A DNA stretch of 64,000 nucleotides from Augochlora pura (taxonomy: Eukaryota > Arthropoda > Insecta > Hymenoptera > Halictidae): contig NC_135774.1 in assembly GCF_028453695.1 (NCBI RefSeq), positions 16,430,001 through 16,494,000 of the forward strand, written 5' to 3'. The translations under genes and the position numbers were made by a program. This document shows, in pieces, positions 1 through 9,668 of the stretch; position 1 is the first letter of the stretch, and every line of letters begins with the position of its first letter. A model generated the notes under the pieces. The model did no database searches. It had not been told where the DNA came from and saw only the letters and a program-made list of their open reading frames with translations.

Positions 1-52
1 GAACTGGTAAAGATTACAACATTTTCGTTAAATTACGTGAAATATGTTGCAG

Positions 53-276
53 TTGCAGTCGTGATAGCATTTTTCATCTGTTGGGCGCCGTTCCACGTAC
101 AACGGCTGATCGCTGTTTATGGGACAGAACCGGACCACATAACGTCGAACAGCAAAGGCATGGCTAACCTCTATCTTTTGATGACCTACACGTCCGGCGT
201 TCTTTATTATATGTCCACAACGATTAACCCAATTCTGTACAACATCATGTCGAACAAGTTTCGAGCGGCTTTTATG
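53..276 (+). CDS. Neuropeptide GPCR, TM6-TM7 exon (pyrokinin receptor-like), partial
   Basis: This is an internal exon of a rhodopsin-family GPCR for a pyrokinin/neuromedin-U-type peptide. It acts at the plasma membrane. The translation runs VAVVIAFFICWAPFH (TM6 with the CWAPFH motif), an extracellular loop 3, a hydrophobic stretch, then STTINPILYNIMSNKFR (TM7 with NPxxY-like NPILY and the start of helix 8). The frame is open from base 1, but the likely acceptor is the AG at 51-52, which gives a VAVVIAFF start matching the family. The exon ends after ATG at 276 before GTGAGC, in phase 0. It joins in frame to the exon at 5343-5924, whose first residues ETLSRSC continue helix 8 naturally. TM1-TM5 lie left of the window. 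The pyrokinin receptor call rests on remembered family motifs; another member of the neuromedin-U receptor group is possible. Confidence 0.8.
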
Positions 277-848
277 GTGAGCACCGTTATCTTTTCATTT
301 CAGTCATCAACTTGTTCCTCGGCATTTCAACTTCTCTTCTTCTTAATAGTCTTTATTCTGTTCTTTGTCCTAAAAACATTCATTTTTATAATCTGAATAT
401 ATAGATTGTTCCCACCCTCATGAAATTGATATTTACCGTATAATACCGTAGATTAGAAAACTAAATGTCACGAGTTTGTTAGGTGTTTAAAATCATAATC
501 TAACAATCACGCTTTATCCATTAAGTACACAAACTGATCAAAACAATTCGTTGAAGACTTGGGAAAATCTTGGAAAAAAGGAATGCACTCAAGTCTATCA
601 CGTTCACAATCATTGCTTTAATACGCTCATGACTGTTACGAAATTTCGCCCAGCTAGTTTACTAATAACACACCTTGTATAATATAAGTAAACTGTGGAT
701 TTTATGCATTTATGGCAAAAATGAACAAGTCAGACGTTGTAAAGAAATTATACAAATTTGAGGATAACGGTACATTATGTTTAACTTATTACAATTATTA
801 AAGGAGGGAAGACATTTCCACCTAACTTATGTTTCTTATAATTAACTC

Positions 849-859
849 AGAAAATTTTT
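849..859. repeat. Left target-site duplication of the LINE
   Basis: AGAAAATTTTT, identical to 2170-2180 on the other side of the element. The T-rich composition overlaps the poly(A) tract, so the exact boundary could shift by a few bases. Confidence 0.65.
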
Positions 860-2169
860 TTTTTTCTTTTTTTTTCTTAGAGGTTTTACGTCGCATCAGC
901 TGCAAGGCTATTAGCGACCTTCTATTTAAATAGACCTTATATTTTGTTTATTAAGCCTGTATCTCTCAGAAATTTTAATAGGTCCTTGATTTTGTTGATG
1001 TTTATGTTATCCTTGAGCAGTGGTTTTAGTTTGTGTTTGGTGCGCATATAATTGTATTTTCGGCAGTTTAAGATTAGGTGGTCCGTTGTCATTTGGGTGT
1101 TGCATTCTTCACATAGTGGGGATGGTCCTTTAGTTAGCAGATATGAGTTTGTGTATCTGGAATGGCCAATTCGGATGCGGCTAATCGCTACTTGGTCCCT
1201 CCTGGGTAGTGTACTGGTCATTTGATAGTTACTGAACAATTTTTCTGTAAAGTTAGTTATATGGAGTGGGACTGATTGTTTCCATGTAGTTTCCCATTGT
1301 TGCGTTAGTTGGCTTTTGATCGTTTTTATCATGTCTTCCATGTGTAGATTTTGGTCATCATTTGGCGGTGTTAATGCTGTTGCTTCTTTGTCTACTTGGT
1401 CAGCTCTTTCGTTGCCAGGGATGCCGACGTGAGATGGGATCCATATGATCTTTATTTTGTTTCCTTTGCATGTAATTTTGTGGTAGATTTCTATGATATT
1501 GAGGATGGTGTCGTTATTTGTTATTTTATTATTTAATGTTGCTATTGCACTGTAGGAATCGGTGAGTATGGCAGTATGTTGATAGGATTTTTCGTGTGCT
1601 ATTTTAAAGGCATGGTTTATACCCATTAGTTCGGCTGAGAGTACTGATGTTGCGTTGGAAAGTTTGATTCTAACTATTGATTCTGGTGTTACTACTGCAT
1701 ATCCAGTTCCAGATTCCGATTTGGAGCCGTCGGTATATATATGTATATAGTCTTTATGGTCATTTAGAATTTCTGCCATTAAGGAGCGGTATATTTCAGG
1801 ATTTGTGTTTCCTTTTGCATGGAGTAATAGTTCAGTGTTTGTTTCTATTGGTTGGATTGTCCATGGTGGAATTGTTGGAAGTCTTCGAGGTATGGTGGAT
1901 GTTAATTTGGTGTTTAATTCTTGTTCATATGTATGTATTCTGTAGTGATATGGTTTGGTTGAATGTTTGTTTTGTGTATACTTAGTGATAAGGCAGTTTG
2001 TTGTAAATGTTTTTAGGTATACGGGCTTATCTGGGGTTGTCGAAATTTTTATTGCCTGAGAAGTACTGAGTAATTTTCTCCTAAAACTGAGGGGTGGTTC
2101 ATTTGCTTCTTCTAGTACACTTAGAATTGGGCTTGTTCTGTAGGCTCCTGTGCGATTCTTAGAGCCGTA
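860..2169 (-). mobile_element. 5'-truncated LINE with RNase H domain (I/Jockey-like group)
   Basis: This is a non-LTR retrotransposon inserted antisense in the GPCR intron. The 3' end is a T-rich tract at 855-877, which is the poly(A) tail seen from the + strand. The 5' end is truncated inside the reverse transcriptase C-terminal region. The 11-base sequence AGAAAATTTTT occurs immediately outside both ends (849-859 and 2170-2180), as expected for target-primed reverse transcription. No reverse transcriptase catalytic core or endonuclease remains. The clade is inferred only from the RNase H and the terminal Cys motif. Confidence 0.85.
937..2163 (-). pseudogene. LINE ORF2 C-terminus: RNase H plus terminal zinc motif
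   Basis: One frame is open for about 405 codons on the minus strand. It begins with TGAYRTSPILSVLEEANEPPL, the post-thumb region typical of these LINEs. A linker follows, then an RNase H domain starting YIHIYTDGSKSESGTGYAV (catalytic Asp), with SAELMGINHA (Glu), TDSYSAI (Asp) and WIPSHVGIPGNERAD. The C-terminus has CEECNTQMTTDHLILNC, a CCHC-like zinc motif. At the 5' end the expected ALRIAT-GAYRT reading needs a one-base correction near 2155, so a frameshift sits next to the truncation point. The core of the fragment is intact, suggesting a fairly recent insertion, but the copy is dead because it lacks the polymerase domain. Confidence 0.85.
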
Positions 2170-2180
2170 AGAAAATTTTT
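2170..2180. repeat. Right target-site duplication of the LINE
   Basis: AGAAAATTTTT, a copy of 849-859, immediately beyond the 5' truncation point of the antisense element. Confidence 0.65.
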
Positions 2181-2785
2181 ATTTTGTATAATAATGCAGT
2201 ACTACCTGCGCATGCGTCGCCTTACGTAGTTATTTTTCTTGACTACACTGATCTGAAAACGTAACCTCCATGATCAGTGTATTGTGTGTAAATAATTCCG
2301 AGTCTTAGACTAAGCTTGAAAACTAAAAGCGGGTATCCATCTGAGAAGACGAAACTCGTGGTGGTTACTTTGTAATCTCGAAGCTCGAATTGCTTTGACA
2401 CGTGATGCGCGTGTCAACTGTTAATTTATCTCCTCCCTGATCGGCTTTTCCTGGCTAACAACTGACAATCGGTCCTCGTGGCTTGAATGCCGATCACTCT
2501 TGCCAACTTTACAAACTGATTTCGTATTACCAGAGTAGTTCTCCGCAAGTCCCGTTGGCATCATGTTGCAGTAATGGGACCCACTCTTGCATGGTTTTCT
2601 TGCTCTCTAAATTATCGTGTACATCCATACCATTTACTGCGTGTCCAATCCACAGTAGAGCCTGCATCTGTAGTGAATCGTAAATCAATTAGAGCAATGA
2701 AAATTTCTATAACTGCCCTCGCTAACAGATCTTGTTCCGACTTGAAGGTCAAGAGTAGGACCTACTACTGTACATTATAACGGTT

Positions 2786-4250
2786 ATATAAGGGTGTATC
2801 AAAATTATTATAACTCTGGAAAATAAGGGGTTCCTGAGATCATTTGAAGTAACATTTTCCTTATCTAAAATACAATCCGCGGCTTAGTTTACCAGTTATT
2901 AATAAAAAACAGTACCAAATGAGTAATGAGCGCACGAATTTTCGACATGCTGCAACGAGATCGAGGCAGCAAAGTGAACACTGCTACGCTTCAAAACGGG
3001 ACGAAAGAAAAAAGCTACATTCAGGCTCCAAGTCGTATTCGAAATAATAAACAAGGAATGAACTTTCCGAATATTTTATTAATTTTAAGAATCTCAGAAA
3101 GGTTATTAATATAAAACTCACACGTTTAGTTGAAAATCCATGGCATGGTCGGAGGATGGTCCATTGATCTCGTACAACGTATGAAGAACGGCACGACTTG
3201 ATCTGTGTACAATAGTGACGAAATGTTTGCTTTCACTGCATTATCACGAAATACTGATCACTAATTCAATAATAATTGTAAAGATTTCCTCGCTTAATAC
3301 GTGTGGCCTGTTTAATACATCTCGCGGAAGGAACTGCGGAATACTACAAGATAGCCAACGAAGCGGCATCATGCACATCAGAATATTAAAACAGCTGTCA
3401 CGATTAAATTACTTACTATTTCGGGTCCAAGATGTTGTATATGTTCTTCAGTCATTCTAAAATAAGGATAAACAGTGCTTTTCTTAACCCCTCCCGTGCC
3501 ACTCCCAGACCAAACTGATGCTTGTGATCAGTCGCAATACGAACCGAAATGTAGATGCCCGCGATACCTGTGGTATTGTCAATTTTACGCGATACTGCTG
3601 TTGAGGAAGTAAACTCTAATGCTTTTACTTTTACAGATATTAGTATATTTTGCATATAATAGTGTCGTATATAAATAGTTGTGTATATTATTATTGTAGA
3701 AAATATATAACGGTTTCAAAATTACATTGCACGAATAAAAAAATAATAAAAATGTAATAAAAAATAGGTCTAGTATTCTTTGATTGTCACTTAAATTATT
3801 TAAGACAGACGCTTTTATTCCATGATGTTCAGAATACTTCCAAACTATAAGTGTATTTTCTGTTTCTTACCAAATCCATGATTGTTGTGTCGTACTTTCC
3901 TCTTTACTACTCTCATCTATAATCATACGCCTCACACGCTTTGCGACTGGCGTAATCGCGTCACTATCAGAGGATTCGTTAGCAGTGCCTTCATTTAACA
4001 CTTTTGTATCTTGCATTTTGAAGAGGATTCTTACATTTTAATAATTGAACTGTTTCGTAACAGCAACGATAACAGTCGTGATTAACTGTCATGAGGTACA
4101 ATGAGGCCTCTCATTGGCCAATGTTTTTCGTTAATAACTTGTAAACAAATCCGTGGATTGTATTTTCGCTAAGGAATAAGTTACTTCAAATGACCACAGG
4201 AACCCCCCGTCTCCCGGAGTTACAATAGTTTCGATACATCCTGTATATAG
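2786..4250. mobile_element. DNA transposon with ~145-bp terminal inverted repeats
   Basis: The left 145 bases (about 2787-2930) and right 150 bases (about 4100-4250) are inverted copies. Both contain GTATC, a TAACTC segment, GGGGTTCCTG, TCATTTGAAGTAAC, AAATACAATCC and GTTATTAA in the same order. Shorter relatives of these arms occur at 7412-7705, 8935-9048 and 57371-57583, so this is the longest family member in the window and may derive from an autonomous element. The 1.1 kb interior holds one exon-like open stretch on the minus strand (3871-4016) but no recognisable transposase. The superfamily is not assigned. Confidence 0.65.
3871..4016 (-). pseudogene. Exon-like ORF inside the long-inverted-repeat transposon
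   Basis: On the minus strand an ATG at 4016 opens MQDTKVLNEGTANESSDSDAI and then a basic KRVRRMIIDESSKEESTTQQSWI. It runs to a GTAAGA splice donor immediately after 3871. Acidic Ser/Asp-rich N-termini followed by a basic cluster are common at the start of transposases, but no family motif is present. The exon lies wholly between the inverted repeats, so it most likely belongs to the element rather than the host. Downstream minus-strand sequence (3100-3870) has no convincing continuation. Confidence 0.35.
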
Positions 4251-4353
4251 GGGAACCGAGAACGGTTATAACACTTTGATTTTAGATAGCGACTACGCAT
4301 AAACTTGCATTTACAATGACAATTATTACACGAACATCTTACTAACGAAATAT

Positions 4354-4584
4354 CTAAGTTAACAATATAATATGAAAGGCGGGTAAAATGTTATAACTTA
4401 CCCCGATCCCGGATCGGTTGTGTTGTACCACAGCATGACATTCTTTATGTGTCCAATCGTTACAGCCACAATATTGAACCCATTTTTCATTAAATGTGCT
4501 TGTTCTATAAGGTACCCCGCTATCTTGATATGCTTTTATACTCATGGTTTCTTTATTAGTTTTTCTAACATTTGTACGAGGCAT
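4354..4584 (-). pseudogene. Internally deleted pogo/Tigger-like transposase remnant
   Basis: The minus-strand frame starts MPRTNVRKTNKETMSIKAYQ, which resembles the N-terminus of pogo/jerky-type transposases. After only about 30 residues it passes into WVQYCGCNDWTHKECHAVV, which resembles the PHD-like Cys/His end found at the C-terminus of some of these proteins. The DNA-binding and DDE catalytic domains that should lie between are missing, so this would be a start-to-end fusion left by an internal deletion. The call rests on two short motifs. Confidence 0.4.
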
Positions 4585-5342
4585 TCTAACAGTTTAATTG
4601 TGATATTAAATAATAACAATTTATTAATTAACATGTTAAGTAAAGTGTAATTAGTTGAAATTATACGATGAAAATTAAGCGTAGAAATTCGAACTGCCTA
4701 TGTTGCAATAATCCTTCGAACTTTAATTATAAATTTGTACTTATAACTTGGTTATTAATGGAAAGTAATTATCAATATTTCTTTAAAACGTATGATTAGA
4801 GTTTTAAAATAAGAAAGGAAAGTTATGTTGTACTTGTTGTAATTATGTACTTGTGCAGATGTATATTTAATATTTACCTAAGATCTTGAACCCTTTCTCG
4901 TTCTACGAGCGTTTTCCACAATCGTAGGTCCCCCTTGAAAGCTGGAAAGCATTCTCTGATAGTCAAGGTATTTCGAACCTGAAAGAGAAAGAAAATCATT
5001 CCAAAAGAAACCAAATGAAAGAAGAATAAAAATTTCGTTGCAGGACGGAGCATGGCCTCTGCACGCGAAAAACGTGATACCTACTTTAGAAAAAAATAGA
5101 ACGGATTTTCAAGGAACCAATAAAAATTCAAGGTGGGCGTATACATCTCCTGTAAAACTGGCGAGCGTTCGTAGTTCCGATAACATAAAAGCGATGGGCT
5201 TCGAGTGCGATTCTAAATTGCTAAATTTCGAACGTCTGCTTAGATTATCACGTTCAAATCTAATGGAACACAGTTCGCAAATCGTTGATCTTTTGACGAT
5301 CGTCTAACCAAGCACCTACGTTTGATGGGTTTCTGTTTACAG

Positions 5343-5924
5343 GAAACGCTGTCGAGGAGTTGCAGGATCCCAGGCCTAGCGATTCGTAACGAGCAGAGGT
5401 CCTACTCTAGCCTATCCAGGTCGCAGCAAAGAGCTCTGGGCGCTTCGAGAACAGTGGCTACAGCGGGGACAGGGACGGTGATCCACGAGAGCACCGAGTG
5501 TTCCGGAAACTCTATAAAAGAAGACAGCCCGAAGCAAACCACGTCTCTGATCGAACGGGTCGCAGCGGACTCGCAGAACGTGGTCGACAACTACGAGACG
5601 AGGAACAAGAGCCAGGAGATCGGGACTCTCGATATCTTGGTGAAAGGAGATCGAAGGATTGACGGATCGATGAGGTACCAGAGAAACGGCGGACCATTGT
5701 CAGCGAAATATACCACGGTGAAGGTCTCGAACATGGACGGTTCTGGGAAGAAATGGTGGCGACTGCTAAAGTGGTTTCCCGGCTTGAAGTCGCTGAAGCT
5801 GGCCGGAAGAGGCACCTATGCTGTCCCGGAAAACCGTATCATGGAGAACGCCGGCCTTCGCAAAGAGGAATTCTCGATGACTATGTGGAGCATGAACGAG
5901 GAGAACGAGCAGAGACCAGTTTGA
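5343..5924 (+). CDS. Neuropeptide GPCR, last exon: long cytoplasmic tail
   Basis: This 582-base terminal exon encodes 193 residues plus a TGA stop. It begins ETLSRSCRIPGLAIRNEQRS and then YSSLSRSQQRALGAS. That opening is the typical membrane-proximal tail of pyrokinin-type receptors: a Cys that may be palmitoylated, then a Ser/Arg-rich stretch. The acceptor is TTTCTGTTTACAG, and phase 0 matches the donor at 277. The rest of the tail is polar and Ser/Thr-rich, with a basic aromatic patch GKKWWRLLKWFPGLKSLKL about 140 residues in; I do not recognise that patch. The exon is much more GC-rich than its surroundings and has no indels, as expected for coding DNA. The stretch at 5402-5815 is also open on the opposite strand, which is a codon shadow. 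Confidence 0.75.
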   Translation, partial: ETLSRSCRIPGLAIRNEQRSYSSLSRSQQRALGASRTVATAGTGTVIHESTECSGNSIKEDSPKQTTSLIERVAADSQNVVDNYETRNKSQEIGTLDILVKGDRRIDGSMRYQRNGGPLSAKYTTVKVSNMDGSGKKWWRLLKWFPGLKSLKLAGRGTYAVPENRIMENAGLRKEEFSMTMWSMNEENEQRPV

Positions 5925-7411
5925 AGCTCGAGGACGCTGAAACAGTTACCAATGAACAATAGAGTGGTCCTTAGCTGTAAGAGTCAAAAATTCTTTTTAA
6001 GAATATTTCGGTCTTACCCCTCCAAGTTGTAGCACTTGTGTGAGCGAGAACATAATGTGGGCAAACATTAGAAGCAATCGGGCAATGACAATCAGCGCCG
6101 CACTTGCGTTAAATCTTAAACGTTTGAATGATTTCATTCCATATTCAAACATAATTGTCTTTCTTGTGTTTGACATTTGAGGCCTCAGTGAAGGTTCATC
6201 AGTTTAGATGAATACATTAGATTTGTTCACTTATTTACTTACCAATTGCAATATTCCAAAATTCGTGCAAGATGTAATTTTGATAGAAAACGCAAGTTTA
6301 TAATTAAAACTTGTAAAGTTTATATTGATTAATAAATTATACAGTATACAGAATAACATGTCGGAAAAATGGCTTCCAGGGCTTTGCTGGAACATGCGTA
6401 CCTCTTTGTTGATGTTTTCTACAACCGTTTTTTCAGTGCTCAATTGCCTTTCTGGAGGCGTGGGTGACGTGTTGAACTAAACCTTAGATTTCAAGAACTG
6501 CCAAAGAAAAAAGTTCCACAACATTTTACCGCACAAGTAGCACAAAATTCCAATCTTGCACGAATTTAGGGATAACAAAATGGGATGACACCCTATATGG
6601 CTAGATACATAAGCAACATTCTTTAAAGTCTGATGTTTGGCATCGAAATCAATATTTTTATGCTAAGGAGTAGTCGGAACTTTACTTTATTACTGCTATT
6701 AAATGTAAAGGAGAGGACACAAAATATTAAACATTAAATATCATTCTCACTATATTTACATACAAATTCTTTTTTCTTAAATAAAATTATTTGGACTGGC
6801 AGAATTTAATACTGTTTCATTTGTGCTTGTTTGCAGTAATATTTTGCAAGCTTGTATAAAACCAAAGTCATGACTATAATTAGTCAAGAATTATATAATT
6901 AGTCAATGTTTTAGGATTTATTTACACGATTGCAGATAATTCAAAAGAGTTATAGGATCGTCGGCAACTTCACATGTATTCTAGGGTTAAAGTTTTGTCG
7001 CGGACTGTATATCATGGCTATGTGCGTCGTTGCAATAACAGAGTTGATAGTAATTTTTCTTTTAATTATGACCTTGTTATTTGTCATATTTTCTGTATTT
7101 CAAATTCGATTTATTCCTCTTTGTCACTTTCTGCATCGTATACTGTACTTAATGATAAATCCTTTAAGACTTTTCATATATTTTTAAAGATAACACACAA
7201 AGCTCATCATTGTTGGTCTAAGCGTTGTCTTCAACAATTTTTCTAAAATAATGAAATACAATTATGTTTGAAAACGAAATCAAATGGTTAATATTTTTAT
7301 ACTTTAACGCAAATGCGGCACGCGTGACCGTTCATGCGAATGCTTCCTGATAAGGTTCAATAAATGCAGAATTTTATAAATAATGTTTAATATAATAGAA
7401 TGCATAAAAAT
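5925..7411. other. Intergenic, no gene seen
   Basis: 3' flank of the receptor gene followed by AT-rich sequence. Open frames are short and lack splice or composition support. A piece ending in GATGACACCCTATA near 6580-6595 resembles one terminus of the TACAGGGTGT family, but no partner end was found. Confidence 0.6.
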
Positions 7412-7705
7412 AAATAAGTTGTTCCAAAAGTCACTCACAATCTGAAATCGAGGGATTCCTGAGGTCTTTTCATGTAACTTTTTTCCTTAACACAAATGCA
7501 ATTAGCGGCTTTGTTTACGAATTATTAGCAAAAAAACACTGACCGAAATACTATCCAATTAATTGACTGATGTCACAGTTTTTGTTAATAACTCGTAAAC
7601 AAAGCTGCAGATTGTATTTGCGCCAAGGAAAAAGTTCCTTCTTATGTCCTCAGAAACATCTCATTTCTCGATTGCGAATGACTTTTGGGACACTTTCTAT
7701 ATGGA
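7412..7705. mobile_element. Complete foldback MITE (TACAGGGTGTCC-like family)
   Basis: Two arms of about 125 bases are inverted copies separated by a spacer of about 35 bases. The left arm reads TTCCAAAAGTCACTC, then GGGATTCCTGAGGTC, CTTTGTTTACGAATTATTA. The right arm, reverse-complemented, gives TCCCAAAAGTCATTC, TTTCTGAGGAC and CTTTGTTTACGAGTTATTA in the same order. It has no coding capacity. The element can fold into a single long hairpin as RNA or single-stranded DNA. Confidence 0.7.
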
Positions 7706-7729
7706 ACAAACGTCTTTCCTATAAAAATA

Positions 7730-7965
7730 TTAACCCAATATCCGCCATTGTCTTTGTTTTAATTTTCAAATACATATTGAAATTTACAATATTCGTCCGG
7801 CCAATGTCTCAGAAATGGGACAGCCAGTATTTTTAAAGTTTCAAAATTAATAATAACCATGATGGTAAGTTTAGTTTATGTAAGCTTAAATTAAAAGCTC
7901 TACGTAGATATTTTTATAATTTCATTAGTTTTTCAATTGCGGCGGGTAATGGATTAAGGACAACT
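7730..7965 (+). repeat. Diverged direct repeat, copy 1
   Basis: This segment shares the order and spacing of many blocks with 9412-9668: ACCCAATATCCGCCATT, CCAATGTCTCAGAAATGGGAC, GTAAGCTTAAATTAAA, TACGTAGAT and GCGG-GTAATGG. It follows a copy of the foldback MITE in both places, so the repeat may include the MITE and its flank. It is not coding. Confidence 0.6.
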
Positions 7966-8934
7966 GAAGGAAATATTTGGAGCGCTCATTCTTTTTTATG
8001 TAACAAATTCAAACATGCGTGCACACGTTATGCAGATTATCTTCCGTTACTTCTAAATGTTGTACACACAACTTTCTCACCAAGTGTAGTAATTGTAGCA
8101 AGGGGCTAAGACTATATAGAAAATATAAAGTCGGAAAATACAGATCACCCTGGCGAAGAAACTCGAAAAGATTGGAGACACGTCTCCGACTGTACGGTGG
8201 ACAATCCTGCTGACGCAGAGTGTGATGATCAGTGTTTTCAGTCTGGTGACGGACATAGATCTTTGGTGACGCGGAGAGATTACTAGTTTCATTTTTGTAT
8301 TATAAATACTGGTATGCTCCGAACGTGCGACATTTAAACGATGAGCTGGCGTTTGCTCGGAAACGGTCGCCTGCGAAAGATGGCGGTTCTAGACACTGAA
8401 CTGCGGCTCTTAAGCAATTGTGATAAAAATGGTTAAGTAGAAGAGAGAACCTTGAAGATGTAAGAATTTACGAATGTCGTTTTGTTATTTTTGATCTGGT
8501 GAAATTATCTGATGATTACAATAGATCAAGAATTTTATTACACTTCATAAATATCCACAATCTCGCTATGCCATTTGCAAGTCGATTCTGCAACAAACTA
8601 CACAGAGTGTACGCGTTAGGTTTTGCCACCGTTTGTTATACGTTTCCATTAGTGTAATTAAAAAAGTGTTTCACGCAATATATTTTTAATATTTTATGAG
8701 CGATATGTCCTCATATTTTTGAATATCAAAAAATGTTCTTGCTATTCGCATTGTGGAAAAACTCTATCGCAAAATAAATTTATAAAACTATTATTATACA
8801 TATATATCCTTTACAAAACTTCTCCATTTCTTCCGTAATACGTTGCTTTTTGAATTATGCAAATATCATTTTTAGTTTGGTTTTTATGAGCCAAACCTTA
8901 GTAAATTCGACAAATTCGCCCGGTTATCTTCAGA
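7966..8934. other. Intergenic, no gene seen
   Basis: AT-rich sequence with short spurious frames only. GC content rises slightly at 8130-8420, but I see no splice-supported exon there. Confidence 0.5.
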
Positions 8935-9048
8935 TTTGTTCTCGTAAACAAATCCGCTAATTGCATTTGTGCTAAGAAAAAAGTAACTTCAAGAGACCTC
9001 AAGAACCACTTATTTCCCGATTCAGAGTTACTTTTAGGACACCCTGTA
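8935..9048 (-). mobile_element. Half (single arm) of the foldback MITE family
   Basis: It contains CTCGTAAACAAATCC, AAAAAAGTAACTTCAAGAGACCTCAAGAACC and ends TTACTTTTAGGACACCCTGTA, matching the right arms at 7580-7705 and 4100-4250. No left arm lies upstream, so this is a solo arm produced by deletion or recombination. Confidence 0.65.
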
Positions 9049-9411
9049 CGATTAAACTGCGCAAAAGTTGCCTTACGATCTTAATTTTGTTATCAAACTT
9101 TCTAATTTTAAGCAGCGCAACGCAGTACGGACTCGTCATATTTAGAATATTTAAAGTATCATAATTTTGTAAAGAAATATCGTACCACAAAGAGTCGGGC
9201 CTCGTTTCAAAGACCAAAACTTTCGCTTTCGCAGGCCATCGTTGATTTCCCTCTAACATAATTTCGAGCGACGTAGTCATATACGAAACTAAAGAATGTT
9301 GCGAATTGAACTGGTGCAGTTAAACTGTGAAAATGATATTTTAAAAATTATAAGGAAAGTAGGTTCGTCATTGTATTATTTGTCATGGATTTCAAAATTG
9401 TAGCCTCATCT

Positions 9412-9668
9412 TTAACGCAATACCCGTCATTATCCTTTTTATTAGGACACGATTACATATTGGCATTTATAATATTAAGTTTTTTTTATATCTGCAGTAG
9501 TTCATCGGACCAATGTCTTAAAAATGGAACGGTCAATATTTTCAAGAATGAAAATTGAATAATAATAGTAATGGCAAATTCGGTTTAAGTAAGCTTAAAA
9601 TAAAATATCTAGGTAGATCTTTTTACAGTGTTATCGATTTTTGAATTGTGGCGATTAATGGGTTAAAA
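9412..9668 (+). repeat. Diverged direct repeat, copy 2
   Basis: Second copy of the 7730-7965 segment, with CCAATGTCTTAAAAATGGAAC and GTAAGCTTAAAATAAAATATC at equivalent places. It carries a few small indels and is separated from the preceding MITE arm by about 360 bases not present in copy 1. Confidence 0.6.

Larger units (their letters stand above)
277..5342 (+). other. Large TE-filled intron of the GPCR gene
   Basis: The stretch from the GTGAGC donor at 277 to the acceptor TTTACAG ending at 5342 is read as one intron, because the flanking exons are phase-compatible and give a continuous receptor tail. It contains a LINE tail (860-2169), a long-inverted-repeat DNA transposon (2786-4250) and a pogo-like remnant (4354-4584), all in antisense or mixed orientation. 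The remaining sequence (277-848, 2181-2785 and 4585-5037) is AT-rich with no coding exon I can support. A 90-codon open stretch at 5038-5307 follows an acceptor-like TTTCGTTGCAG but matches no receptor segment. It is either chance or an alternative exon. Confidence 0.6.

Noticed and set aside
1677..1985. 102-codon + strand ORF
   Set aside because: Antisense to the RNase H LINE. Composition is Leu/Val/Cys-rich and shows no family motif.
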